Shown here in pieces: positions 36,913-50,400 of a DNA stretch of 64,000 nt (positions are counted from its first letter, which is position 1; every line of letters starts with the position of its first letter). The stretch is from Gadus chalcogrammus (Eukaryota > Chordata > Actinopteri > Gadiformes > Gadidae): assembly GCF_026213295.1 (NCBI RefSeq), contig NC_079415.1, positions 22,096,639 through 22,160,638 of the forward strand, given 5' to 3'. The notes beneath the pieces are model-generated. The model ran no database searches. It was not told where the DNA came from and worked only from the letters and a program-made list of their open reading frames with translations. A program made the position numbers and the translations under genes.

Positions 36913-37130
36913 CCCAATGCGGCTTTGCACGCACAACGCTAGGCTACGTGATTTGCAATTTGAAAACGTTTCAAAGCATATCAACTTTTCAAAGAATACA
37001 ATACAATAACACAATTAATGAAAATATACACAATAACAATCATTATCCACTGAAATTGCCTATAACGCATGAAAAATGCACGTGTAATTAATTAATTCTG
37101 AGACTGACTAAAATAATATCACATAATAAT
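36913..37130. other. Unique AT-rich spacer before the cyclin T promoter
   Basis: No repeat or gene recognised; the transposon block ends at 36905-36912. Confidence 0.5.
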
Positions 37131-37313
37131 ATTACCGAAAATCACGAACATCTGTCCGTCCGCCACGTGGGGCGCTGTTCGTCAGAAACCCACCCGCTCA
37201 AACACGCATGCGTTGGAACCAACACAGCTTCCGCCGCCCCGCCACTGGGTCCCGTCTCCTTCGCCACCGCAGCCACCGTCTCCGTCGTCGGGTCTTGATG
37301 TGGGAGCGTTGTA
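37131..37313 (+). promoter_or_regulatory. ccnt2: Probable CpG-rich promoter/5' UTR of ccnt2
   Basis: GC- and CpG-rich sequence directly upstream of the start codon, with CCGCCCCGCC near 37235 (GC-box-like) and no clear TATA box, as expected for a housekeeping transcription factor gene. The exact start site cannot be read. Confidence 0.5.
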
Positions 37314-37471
37314 ATGTCGGTGCACCGGGGACCCTCGTCGAAATGGCTCTTTTCCCGGGAGCAGCTCGAAAGCACCCCGTCTCGACGATGCGGAGTCGAG
37401 TCCGACCGGGAGCTCTCCTACCGGCAGCAGGCCGCTAACCTCATCCAAGACATGGGCCAGAGACTCAACGT
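37314..37471 (+). CDS. ccnt2: ccnt2 exon 1
   Basis: Residues 1-52 plus two bases of Val53. The ATG at 37314 is chosen because the short [11 protein letters not shown] leader matches the length of the family N-terminus before WLFSREQLE. Donor GTAT at 37472. Confidence 0.93.
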
Positions 37472-38411
37472 GTATCCCAGCCGGAGTTAGCCTAGCATGC
37501 TAATCACGCGACCCTTTGGAGTTTGCTTCCACCTAGCATGCTAGCTGGCTAATCACCGCGGGCCGCGCTGCTCTTTTCTTCTCGGCTCACTCGGAAGAAA
37601 TGAGCCGCTGTGCCTCCAATATATATCTGCTCGTTTAACACCACACAATGTGTGTGTACACCGTTGTCGTGTTTGATTGTATGTTTTATAACCACTATTC
37701 GGTGGCTACGGATGTGGTTTTAGCCGTATTGAGAGTAGCCGTGAGGACTAGCGGCCCGCCTCTGTTAGCCGGCTTTTGTTTTGTCCTTTGACTCTTTTGT
37801 AACGCCGATGGATGGATTCGACGAACGTATGAACGTCTGGGCTTGTTAAACGTAATTGTGTGTGTGGGAAAAAGGCTAGAGTAGGATTTTGATCTCTCGA
37901 TTTGAAGGCGTTACTGACGCAGATTTGGTTAGCAGACCTTCAGATGAGCACTTCATGACTGTCCGCAGCGTTGGGTTTCTTAACTGAAGTTCCTCGATAT
38001 TGTCATTATCATGCCTTAACCTCCCCCACAGCTCCCAGTTGATCATCAACACTGCGATCGTGTACATGCATAGGTTTTATATGATCCATTCGTTCACCAA
38101 GTTCCACAGAAATGTAAGTATTGCCTCATTAGTTGTTCTCCTCGGTTATCTGATACCTTTTGAGATGGACTAACGCGATGGTCGGCTCGTCTCTCCCCAG
38201 ATCATCTCTCAGACCACGTTGTTCCTCGCTGCTAAAGTTGAAGAGCAGCCCAGGAAACTTGAACATGTCATTAAAGTAGCACATGCGTGCGTGAACCCCC
38301 AGGACCCCCCGCTGGACACTAAGGGCAATGTGAGTCCACCACCAGTCTTCCAGCTGCTCCTCCTTCATATATACTTAACGTTAACTCACAGTATCCAAGG
38401 CTAAATGTGTA

Positions 38412-38458
<47 letters not shown>

Positions 38459-41400
38459 CCCCCCACATACACAAACCCACATACCTACACCCCCCCCACA
38501 CACTTTTTTGTTTTACAGTCAGTCACTTGTTGAGGACTTGTTCCCAAGTTGAGAACCATGGCAGTTTGTGTGTTGTTGATGAAATATGTTGAGGCTGATC
38601 CTGCATATCTGATCGACTTTTAGGCCTATCACCAGCAAGCCCAGGAGCTTGTGTTGCTAGAAACTATAGTGCTGCAAACACTGGGTAAGTGGTCTTGTAA
38701 CCGTTGATCAATGTTTGCACCCTTCTGCAGTAGTTGAGCCGTTACTCCAGGAGGAAGTATCAACGATTATCCTCATATATACATTGCGTATTTTTCATAA
38801 ATGAATTATTTTGGAATTGAAGAAGGCAGCAGTTACCTCTCCCTCAATAAGTGTGTTTACATGCCTACCGAATTACACAACCTTTTAACACCAACTGATC
38901 TGACGGACATCATGTAAATTAAAAACGTGGTTTCATTAGACTCCTATAGTAGGGCTTGCCAAGCCAGGCCGCACCAAGCTTGATTCCCTTTTCTTACCAT
39001 GCGTCCACCCCAGAAGGGGATAGTTAGGATTTAAATCACCTAATCCACCCAGATGTGCAGTAGCAGCGTTTAAAACGGACGAGGACACTACAGAGTATGA
39101 AACATGGCCGTAGTGCTGTACATTTATTTTTAACCCACGAATCTTCCACTTTTGTTTAAAGAGGTGGTACGGAAGTATTTGATATGAAGCCTCTTAATTG
39201 TTTACCAATGAGGCAAACTTGAACCAGATCTTAAGGGGTACCAGATTAGTGTCGTGTGCCAACACACTTATCTAGGGCTGTCTGGTTGCTTATGTCTATG
39301 TTAACACACTTGAAGGGATAATGACAAGAGCGTCCTCCCCTTCTCCCTAACATGTGGAGGATTAGGGTGTACCTGGGCTACCATGTCATGTGTATATTTA
39401 ATTCCAACCCTTCCATGTACTCGTGTACGTGGGCGGTTGTCGATGCTAAATGGCTGAACAGCTTTTTTGAATCTTTCCAGGTTTTGAAATAACAGTTGAA
39501 CATCCACACACGGATGTAGTGAGGTGTTCCCAGCTAGTGCGAGGTATACACTTCCTTCTCTCTGACACCTTGTAACATTATTATTGTTACCATCGCTTTT
39601 TGATCTAGAGTTCATTTCTGTTTGTATTTTGTTCGAGAAGAAACGTATAATCATGAAGTCCATCTGTAAAGACCTGTTGGATATGAAGGGCCATGAAGTT
39701 GGCTTATAAGTTGAAAAAGGACTGTCTCAAATTTTATAGCATGAACCAACCCTTTGTTTGGTAACATCGTGCCAGAAATGAACAACCATGTGTCATTGCT
39801 CTCTTGGGTGGACAGCCATTTGTTTAATGTTAAGCTGTATATGTTATATGCTGTATATGACTCTTAACATATTGCAAGAATTGTTCTTTTGACACCCCTT
39901 TCCTAAAGTCTGACCCCTTTCCTGTCTCTCTTCCTATCCACAGCAAGCAAGGATTTGGCTCAGACTTCCTATTTCATGGCTACCAACAGGTGGTTATCCT
40001 GTCCCCTTATTGCACTGTGATGGCACACTATAGCTTCCTGTACTGCAGGGTCCCCCTCCCTGTGTCACACGCCCCGGAAGCGGCCGGGCCTTTGGAACCC
40101 ACTCACCTCCTGCGACCCCCGGCGAGGCTTACCCCGAGCCGGGGGGCTGGGGGCGGGGGTGTGGTGTACCAGGCCCAGGCCGCTGTGTGCGGTGTATTGT
40201 GCAGGGGCATCTGTGTTGGCACATAGGGGTTGAATGCACATTGTGGAGTGTAGTGGTGCTCTAAATCGCCATGGTCTCCTTGTCTAAAGCAAAAAGCAAT
40301 AACACATTGGTAGCCTGAACCTAGATTGCCACTAAAGATTGAAAAGATGTAAACTTAGAGATTCCCCTGGTAAGTATGAGTAACATGTTTGTCTTTTTAA
40401 CAAAATAATGATAATCAATTTGCTTTATTCTTTTTTGTTTCTAGAGCAAAATATGAACCCCCAAACTATACTGCAAATTAGGCTGCGCCTTTACTTCTAT
40501 AATATATATACAGCTTTAAACTATGTATACAGTAATTGTAAATATACCCTAACCGGAAAGGATAATCTAGAAGATAAAGAAGCTCAACATCGTTTCATTT
40601 TTTTTATTGGTGTGGAAATGATGGCATCTACTTAGATGTGTCTGGTCTGGCCGGTTTGGCAGTTTTCTTTCAATCACACCACAGTATAATTTGGGAATTT
40701 TTTAGAATTTTGTTTTCTAGCAAACTAAGTCGCTGAATATGTTTGAACAAACATCTGTTTCACAACTACCTAATTTCACAATAAATTATTTTGGTCCCAT
40801 CATTGATTTGCAATGTAGTTTGGGAAATATTTCGCAGATTTCAACTAATAATACGTAGCGACCAAGTTAACCTCATCACTTGTACTACTGAACCACAAGT
40901 CTTTCTCAAGCCTCAACGTTTCAGACAGAAGCACTGCAAGGTTTCGGGACTTCAGTTGAATTATTTGAATTAAATATTGTCGTTTACTCTCGAATTGTCT
41001 AATGATGGCACTTAAATTAAATGATGGCACTTAAATTAAAATAAGAGCATGTAGTATTGGCGACATATCAAGGTGCCATGATGATGCATTTACATCAGTT
41101 AACCACTTTATAGTTGGATGTTCAACTGCTAAATGTATGCTAGTTTTTAGAATGTTCTATTTTTTGTAAAACGGCATGCATTTGTTGAAATGGGAGTTGA
41201 GAAACATTTAGTTTCAGTAAGGCACAAATAATTAACATGTAACGAATATTGAGGAAATCATATATTTGACTTTTATTAAACACACTCGCATAGGACAGGA
41301 ATTTGTATTCGCTCATTGCGGAAAAACCTTAAACCACCCCAAAAATTTAACGTAGTCAAATAAATGCATTTCTATGCCGTTGATGCCATGGGCGAATTTA

Positions 41401-44400
41401 ACTTTACTGAAACGTCACTCAGACAAGTAAATCTTGTATGTACATTTCCCAAATGTAACCGTTTCATAAGGTAAGGGTGGTGGTGTGTGTGTGTGTGTGC
41501 GTGTGTGTGTAAGCAACATATTTTCCAATTGCCTTATCTTCACAACTTTTGTTAAATCCTTTTCAAGGTTGGCCAACTCATATTTAACCAAACTTAATAT
41601 TGCTGGTGGACATTTTTTCAGCAAACAAATTCATGAAGTAACTTGGAAAATCAAACTGGAGCCCACATCTGAAACGAAACATAGTTTCTGTCTTACTGCT
41701 TACGGCTCCTTATCATGTTTCATGTATACACCACCCGATTCTGACAGATGCTCTGACTCAACCTCCCCCACCTCTAGCCTCTCGTCTTACCATGACTTAC
41801 TCTGACTCTACCCCCTTCCTCCTCCTTCCTCCCCCTCCACAGCTTGCACCTCACCACCTTCTGCCTCCAGCACAAGCCCACGGTGATCGCGTGCGTGTGC
41901 ATACACCTGGCATGCAAGTGGTCCAACTGGGAGATCCCAGTGTCAATGGACGGGAAGCACTGGTGGGAGTACCTGGACCGAACCGTGACGCTGCAGCTGC
42001 TTGATGGTTAGGCCTCCCTCTCCTTAAACATCTCGCTTGCGTAAAGGTTGGATCTGACATGGCCCAAACAAATGGCAACATCAAGCATGTGTGCCAGACA
42101 AGTGGTCGGTGTTGGCTGTTGTCCGATTACGTTTTCGTTTGCAAACATGGCGAATCGCCTTTGGACCACATTCTAAAGTTTGGTGTTTCTGCTGAGGATA
42201 TGTTTAAGTGGTGTGTTGGTCAGTGTGTAAGCACCATAAGAAATGGTCTGAGGGTATGGTTTAATATTGTGTTGGTCAGTCTAGGTGCTGGGCGATATGG
42301 ACCAAAAGTCGTATCTCTATATATCCAGGCAGAATGTACCGTATTTTCCGGACTATAAGTCGCGGTTTTTTTGTAGTTTGACTTGCCCTGCGACTTATAT
42401 TTCGAAGCGACTTATATACCAAAATTGTGCGTACATAATCTTCGGCCGCAAGATGGCACCGTCATTTATTAGGCCTACAACTGAACGCTGCAAGCCTAGT
42501 GCACCACCGAATAAATTATATTCTCGTCGTCATCGTCCTCAATGTCCTCCGGTTCAACCAAAGCTACCCCAGCCTTAGCTGCAATGTTGTGCAACATAGC
42601 TGTCACCTGTCACACATATCACAGCGCATGACTTGGCCAGCGAAAACTGGAGCCCTCCGCTGGCAACTTCCACCTCCCGATCGTGCGCTCAGGTTTAGGA
42701 CCGCGGCGCATACGCGTCCGGTGGAATCCCGGTGTCACTGAATTCGGTATACTCTCAGAACTACGAGTGGGACCGACACACCTATATTGCTATTGCAATT
42801 TTATTCAGTCTCTCCAGACTAAACGGTCTTGTTTAAAAATAAATGCGACTTATACACCGATGCGACGTATATGTTTTTTTCCTCGTCATGGAGCATTTTT
42901 TGACTGATGCGACTAATACTCGGGAGCGACGTATAGTCCGGAAAATACGGTAAATGTAAGATATTGATCGATATTTGTTGACGCAATAACATCGTTTCCA
43001 TTACCGCACTCCAACTCGTCATTCTACATCGGTGGTGCCGCTGTGCTTTCAATTACAGCCTGCCTGCGTCGCTGTGCGCGTTAACCTGCCTTGCTGATTG
43101 CAAACTCAATCCTTGATTTGGGTGTAGGACAGAATAACTGCTGTTATTTGGAGCAAATGCGCTGTACTTTCAACGCAAATGAACTATCGATCTTGACGAT
43201 AGTGACTCGTATGTCTCGTCTGAAAATTATTGAAATATTGCTATACCAACCAGGTCAGTGTGTAAGCACCATATTATAAGACCTGGTCTGAAGGTATGGT
43301 TTAATAGTGTGTTGGTCAGTGTGTAAGCACCATAACATAAGATATAGTTTAGTAGTGTGTGGATCTGTGTGTAAGCACCATAACATTAGACATCATACGG
43401 TGTCACTAGGGGTGTAACGATACACGTATTTGTACCGAACCGTCACGGTACATGCACTTCTGGGTGGTTAAAGAGGTGGACCATGATGCGTAAATGTGGC
43501 GTACACAGCGTCAATATGGCGAATGTAAAGGCTTGTTTTGCGATGCAGAATTTAAAACTTGAAGTCAGAGTTCCCACCGGACCGTTTCACCAAAATATAC
43601 TACTCCGACTCCGTAACTACGGAGACCCCTCGAGCATTTGCAGTTCTCCGTCGGGATGTCGGATACGCAATGCAATTTGCCGCCCGATCGATCTTGTATG
43701 TTGACTACAAACCATGTAAGCAGGGTTGTAAATAAACTTCCAAAGCTTCTTAAATCTTATTTTGTGTATTATTGGTCTTTAATGTGCAAAGTAAACAATG
43801 TACTTAGTAAATAAGGTGCAAACTCAAACCGGAGAAATTATTTGCGGGAAGGATTTTGTTGGATGACCAATTACAGCCCTTGCCATCTCTTTTGCATTGA
43901 CGGATAGTTAAAAAATATTGGATGCGCAATTAAGCTACGGAGAGGGTCTCCGACAGGCTCTCCGGCTACAGAGAGGGCTCCCCATGTCTACTTACAGCAC
44001 TTTAACATGCACTCGTATTTGAAAAAGGCACCTTCCAGCTGTTACTATCACTGTTGCTGTGAAAAAAAAAAAACGGCCTGTGCTAACTAGGCCTGCAGCG
44101 GATTCGAATTGTATCCGAATCCGTTCGGTTCGTTTACCACAGTTCGGAGCATTCTGGAGATCCGCGGATTTCGGTTTCATGAAGGCATTGCCTTATGTAG
44201 CGTATTTTGCCGACTGTAGCCTACGTCCGATACAAAAGGGTGTTTAGGACCCAGCGGAATGCATTCTCTCCAGTGCTGCCCGAGCCAATGAGGTAGCTGT
44301 AATAGGTTGTTTTCTGAATTTCAAGCGCACGATTCCTAAATTTAAAGAAAGTAATTGATACAATTATATTCTAAATATACGGGAGATAAATACAAACGGG

Positions 44401-47400
44401 TGATAAGCGGGATAACGGCCTTCGAGGTCGACCGGTTCGATGGAAATAATGGACAGGTAGAGGCAACTCTGGCTTCATGCTGCGCTCGTCGCCAGAGTTC
44501 TAAGCCTCGTCGGCCGTTATCCCTTACATGTGTCAGTGCACCATGTTTTCAAATGCATTTAGGGGAACATTTATTGCACAAAAAAGCCTTGCAAGTTGTC
44601 TGATTGCAGTCAATTAACACATTGCAAATAGCCTGTGGGTCTCATTCATTTTTGTGTTTCTCCCCCAAACCCTCCGTCAAAAAAAAGTCCGCCTTTTTAC
44701 TACCACGGACATGATCCTAATCCGAACCGTATCCGAAACCGAGGCCCAAAACGGTTATCTGAACCGAACCGTGGACACACTGATCCGTTTCAGCCCTAGT
44801 GCTAACCCAGCTCACGTCACTATTTCAACAACCCCTGTCTGGGAATTCAGAATGGGAAAATGCCATAACCAAGTCTATTGGTGTTTCCATTGCTGCTGAT
44901 CTACGGCCATTCTCCATTGTTGCCAAACAAGGTTTTTTTTAATTTCCCCCTTAACTGAACCGTACCGTCCGGTACAGTACCGTGACTTAAAAAACAAGAC
45001 ACATACCGAACCGTGACTTTTGTGTACCGTTACCCTAGGTGACACTATTCATCAATGAAGAATCCCGGAAGTTCAACGAAATGTGGCTTCAAGTAAATTA
45101 GTGTTTCTCATGGCTTAGGAATGCTCTTTGCTGCTCATTGCATGTTTGGTGTTTTAATGCTGTCAGGTTGAAAGTAGAGATGTTCCGATACCATTTTTTC
45201 CCTCCCGATACCGATTCCGATACTTATGCTGTGGGTATCGGCCGATACCGAGTACCGATACCAGTATGTTACAAAAATGACAGTGATATGATTATCATTG
45301 TGGTAAGGCCTGGGTCAGGTTAAACCCTTTGTAAATGAATGAATGAATAAGGCAAATTAAAGCCATTTATTTTTAAATAGAACAGTATAAAAAACAGTAG
45401 TGCAACAGCAACTTAAATAATAGTTATTTAAAAAAAATAAAGTGTAGCCACAATATCTTTAAAGGAGCATTTCACCGGTGCAGACATGAATATGTATTGA
45501 AATTGGGTCCTATATGTAGTCGAATAATAAAATAAAATTCTAATTTGGTGCCGTCTTGACCGAGAAAAGGCAGAAAGTGACTTTTTGGCGCTTGTGGATT
45601 GAAGACAACAACTCCCACCATGCACAGCTTCGCTGGCGGCCACTCCCGCTGATCATCTCCGCCTATCGGACACCTCCTTGTTCCATCTACTAATGGAACA
45701 AATCAGCGTGGAGCTTGAACCGACGTCACTAGAGTAGTGACGCTTGCACAGAAGCATACGGCCGTCATCTTTCCTTATTCTGGGTGGAAATAGTAACATA
45801 GTTACGCCATTAAATGCGTTTATGTAAACATTTTTAGCGAGAAATGTGCATTTTAATTTCATAATGTTCGCTCGTTGAATTTGAAGGATGTTTTTTTTGA
45901 TAGTTATGACGAAGAGGGAACGCTCCATTCACTTGCATGGACAGCGTCTCTGGTTGCTAAGCAACCTCAACGTCTTGGCGGACTATATTATTGTTATTTA
46001 TATCCGAGATTATTTAATCTAACCCGATCTAAACTCTCATGCACCCAAACATGGAGGCGTTTGGGTTTCCTACCTCGGACTCCTAAATCCAGCGCAGCCA
46101 CAGGCGCCTTGGCGCGTTGAACCAATTTTTGTGACACACAATGATCAAGCGACAAGTTAGGCACGTTATGCGGTTTCACCAAAAAAATCGGCTTCGTGTG
46201 GACGGGGCCAAGAAGGCGAATACACGTCACCAAGACGGGGAGACTTACGCCACTATCTGCCAATGGATCGTGGATGCCTGGGCTGATATAACAGTCTCCA
46301 CTGTGGTCCAAGCTTTCACGAAGGCAGGAATAATCACTGAACTGCCAGGCAACAACAGCGACAATGACTCGATAATGACGAGAGGAATCCGGGCATGTTT
46401 GATGCCGTAGCCTACTCGCCCAACTGTTCAATTCGCACACACAAGAATTCGAGGAATTCGTAGGCGGGGAATGAACTGAAAAGGTGAGCTTATTGTTAAG
46501 AGATATTGATCAGATATTGTTAATATGCACATTAACGTTTGAACATCGTTACCATGGGAGTGACCGGAGTTGTCAGAACGCTTAATAAAGTTTGACTTTA
46601 TCTGACTGTTTTGTTGACATTCTCTATAGCACAGCTCGGTCTTGTCGATGCATAACGCAACCCCAGTCAAACGTTTGACTGCAGTATCTTCTATTCTATG
46701 CGCCTAATACTCCGGTGCGCCCTATATATGAAAACAGTTCTAAAATAGGTCATTCATTAAAGGTGCGCCTTATAATCCGGTGTGCCTTATAGTACGGAAA
46801 ATACGGTAGTCCTCGTTTGTATTTCTTTCGAAATGGTGAACTTTTGCATGGAGCCATCTTCTATGTCAGATCCAGTACCCTCCGCCAATGTACTTCAGTT
46901 TTATCAACAGCCTCTGTTATCTTAGCTTCAGACGCTGTGGATGTTAGTTTCTGCTGGTGAAGTCCCACCCACTGGCACTGCTCTAATAGGTCTGTAGCGT
47001 CAGTGGGTCCCACCCCCTCGTCGTGCTCTTTAGCGTGACGCGTCTTCAAGTGTTATATTAAGTTGCTAGTGTTGAAATTAGCAACACTCGTGCCACCCCT
47101 GTAAATCTTTTCACGGCATACGTTGCATGTCGCAGTCTTGCTGGTGGGAGCATCCAGCGTGAAATATTGCCACACCGCCGACATGATAACGCTAGCTCCT
47201 TGATTGACAGGTGATCAATTCTTCTTCGCCCCTCTAAAACAGCAGGCTGCAGATGGCAGCACAGCGCAACTGTTTTAAGAGCCGCGAAGAAGAACTGTGT
47301 CAGCGCTAACGGAGCTAACCAGTAAATAGCTTTCTATTTTAATAAATTACGTGGTATCGGAGGTGCCTGGACTCCAGTACTCGCCGATAACGATACCAGC

Positions 47401-50400
47401 ATTTTCGGCAGTATCGGAGACATCCGATACTGGTATCGGAATCGGAACAACTCTAGTTGAAAGACTGTATTTGTTTGGCAGTGAGGTTGCAGAGGAGTTA
47501 TTTCTTGTAATGGTACTTTCTGGGTTGTAACTCTTGTTAGCCGGTTGTTGTATTTTTCTCTAAATTTGTTGCTCTTTTATTCGTTATTTGCCAGATCTAA
47601 AATGACCCTAATTTGGCTAATCGTCGCTGGTCTTTTGACCACGGTTGAATGGGCCAAGGAACCTTCGGTGCGGTTAGGTGAGGTAAGATTAGGTGTGTCA
47701 CGGCTAGGTGCTTTCACAGTACCCTTATGGTAGGGCGGGATTTTAGCCGGATGGCAATAGCCTCGGCCGCTCCGTAAGCATTGTGACATTATAGCAGACG
47801 GACACAGTGTAGCCTACTAATTCATTCAATGAAAAAGAAGATTGTGACGCATTAAACAAAGAGCACAAATGTGGACGTCCAAAAAGTATGGCAAACTTTT
47901 GCGCAACATTTTCTTCAATAAGCGAAGCTTTCGCCGTCACCCAGATATACCTTGCGAGTATTTCATTTTGGGAAAAGTGGGACCCCGTCCACTTTTGGCA
48001 GTGGAAAACGCAAACCTTACTGCACCTAACCATAGCGAACCGCTCGGTGGAAACTCGCCATTAGATTCTAAAAGTACTTTTGGGGAATAAGGTTCCGGGT
48101 ACTTTTGGTGTACACTTATTGCCTCCAATCAGCTTCTTAATTATCTGAAGATGTCGAAATTGTCTCATATCCGTTGCCCACTCAGGAGCCAACTTGGCCC
48201 CAAATAGTCAAACAATCAAGTATATTAGTTTTGTATCCTAACCTTATAACATCACTTAAACCTATGTTGTAAACTTAAGAACTTTTTTTTTGCCATTACC
48301 GTTAATCATCAGGATAATCAGTGATGACTGAAAATAACAAACAGAAAATAAATGGAGTATTTCTCTACAACTTCAAGGTCTGTTATATGTCATATTGGTG
48401 CTGTAAGAAAGCCTGTGTGATTGTTGTGCTTAAAAATCGACCTAATCTACCTGGTCGGAGTAGAAAGCTAGAACACGGTAAGAGGAAGATATTATTATGG
48501 CCTCAAATAGATGTTGTTTTCTTTGGAGTGAATCCCACCAAATGAAATATCAGTTGGTAGCCTAGTTGGGGCTGGGTGATATGGCCTAAAAGAAAATCCC
48601 TGATTTTTTTCACAATAATTCAGATATCCGATTTAAATCGATTTACCCCAAATTATATCAGGACAAATAATTAGTTGAATCAAGAATAACTAGCCAAAAA
48701 GGCATTATGGCAGGCCCTGCCATTGTAAACAGTGTAACATATAACGTAAAATAAAATATTTCTGTACACATAAAATATTAATATTGATAAAAGGTAGTTC
48801 TGATGAAGTGCCAACATAACATTCAACAAAGCGTTAAATCAGTGCATGAGAGCATACGGTGCTTTTTTAAGTTGGAACATGCGCTTCTTTAAACATTTTT
48901 AGCCAGGAAGACTAGCCTGTCTACAACCTCTGGCTTTAGACATGCCCAGTGGCATGTAACAATGCCTCCCCCCTACACTGAAAACCCTCTCTGACGGTGC
49001 ACTAGTTGCTGTGATTGAGAGGTATTTTTTTGCCAGGACACCTAGCCTAGGAAAATTCGGTTGCTGGCGCTTCCACCACTCGAGAGAATTGGTGTCTGGG
49101 TCAACGTCAGGGGTCAATAAGTTGGATTTCAGCCCTTATCTTTTCTTCCTCTGACTAGTTGGGAGATGACACTGCATTATTTTTGAAGAAGGCTGCTAAA
49201 GTCATCTTCTTGGTTGGAGGCTGCATCTTCTTGGCGCACCTGTGCAGTCGTGCAAGGCTGCTGTGGTGTGCTGTTATTGGCAGGAGACATCAGCTCAGCA
49301 ACAGCTTTTTTTTTGACCTGTTCCACATTGTCTGGGTCAATGTAGGTTGTGCGGAACCTCGGGTCAACCAGTGAGCACAAGTCACAGATTTCATCTTTTA
49401 CAGGGTCGCTGTATTTGTCAAGGTACTGCATGTCACTTCCTTTTATTGTTTTCGTGAGCTCTGTCTCTTCCTCCTCTGGCTGTAGGAGACTGGTTTGGAA
49501 CAGATGAAGCACTGGTTTAATGTTGGAAACACTGACATAAGACTCCCCGGAGAGTGCATCAGTGAATTCTTGGAGGGATTTTACTGCTTTTTCGACTCAA
49601 GATCTTGCCAAGTGGGCACAAGATGGCAACTTTTCTTGTCCGAATCCAGGACACGGACTAGAGCCTTCTCTTGCTCGAGAAATCTCTATCATTCTTTGGC
49701 GTGAACCCCATAACCCTACTCTGTTATCTGCTGATGAGTGTGTAGACAAAGCTCTGCCTGTACTTCAGTCATGTCTCTTCTTTTCCAGCTGTAAGAAAAG
49801 GCAGAGACAGCCTTTTTGCATACCCCGATAGCACAAACTATCCGTGGGTCCGTCACACAATTCTCTGTAGTCAATGAAGAATACATATATCAAAACACAT
49901 TTTAGTGATACCACTACATTCACAAACTTGTTTTCATGCTACAATTTCTGCAAAATATGAATGCGCACGCACACAGAGGGAAATTCATGATTTAAATACA
50001 CATTTTGTCCAAAGATTGGCTTGATATAATGTATTAATTACATGATGCATTAATTGTCTTGAGGATAAAAAAAATATCACTTGATTCATAGCCATATTTT
50101 AGATAGATACATCCCGAGGTGTTTTCAAGATTTAAATACACATTTTGTCAAAATATTTGCTTGATATAATGTATTAATTACATGATGCATTAATTGTCTT
50201 GAGAATGGAAGAAATGTCACTTGATTCATAGCCATTAGTTAGACTTCCAGATAGCATTGTGCAATCTGTGTCCAAAGCACTGGAGCTTGGGCCACGCATT
50301 GTCCTTCAGAGCTTTGATCAAGTTGCTGCCGCTATCAGTAGTCATGCAAATGAGTGTCTTCGGCAAGGTTCCATGATTTATAGGCATCTCTTAGCCCCTG

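Larger units (their letters stand above)
42200..43400. repeat. Interrupted minisatellite, GGTCAGTGTGTAAGCACCATA
   Basis: The motif recurs near 42218, 43255, 43313 and 43365, separated by about 55 bp in the right-hand group. The left and right groups were parted by insertion of the element at 42282-43252. Confidence 0.75.
45175..47455 (-). mobile_element. hAT element with GATACCGAT subterminal repeats
   Basis: Ends TAGAGATGTTCCGATACC and GGAATCGGAACAACTCTA with a perfect duplication GTTGAAAG (45167-45174, 47456-47463). Inside are a BED-finger fragment near the right end and later insertions at 45640-46440 and 46690-46808. Confidence 0.92.

Noticed and set aside
37876..38067. Minus-strand frame over ccnt2 exon 2
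   Set aside because: Antisense shadow of a spliced conserved exon.
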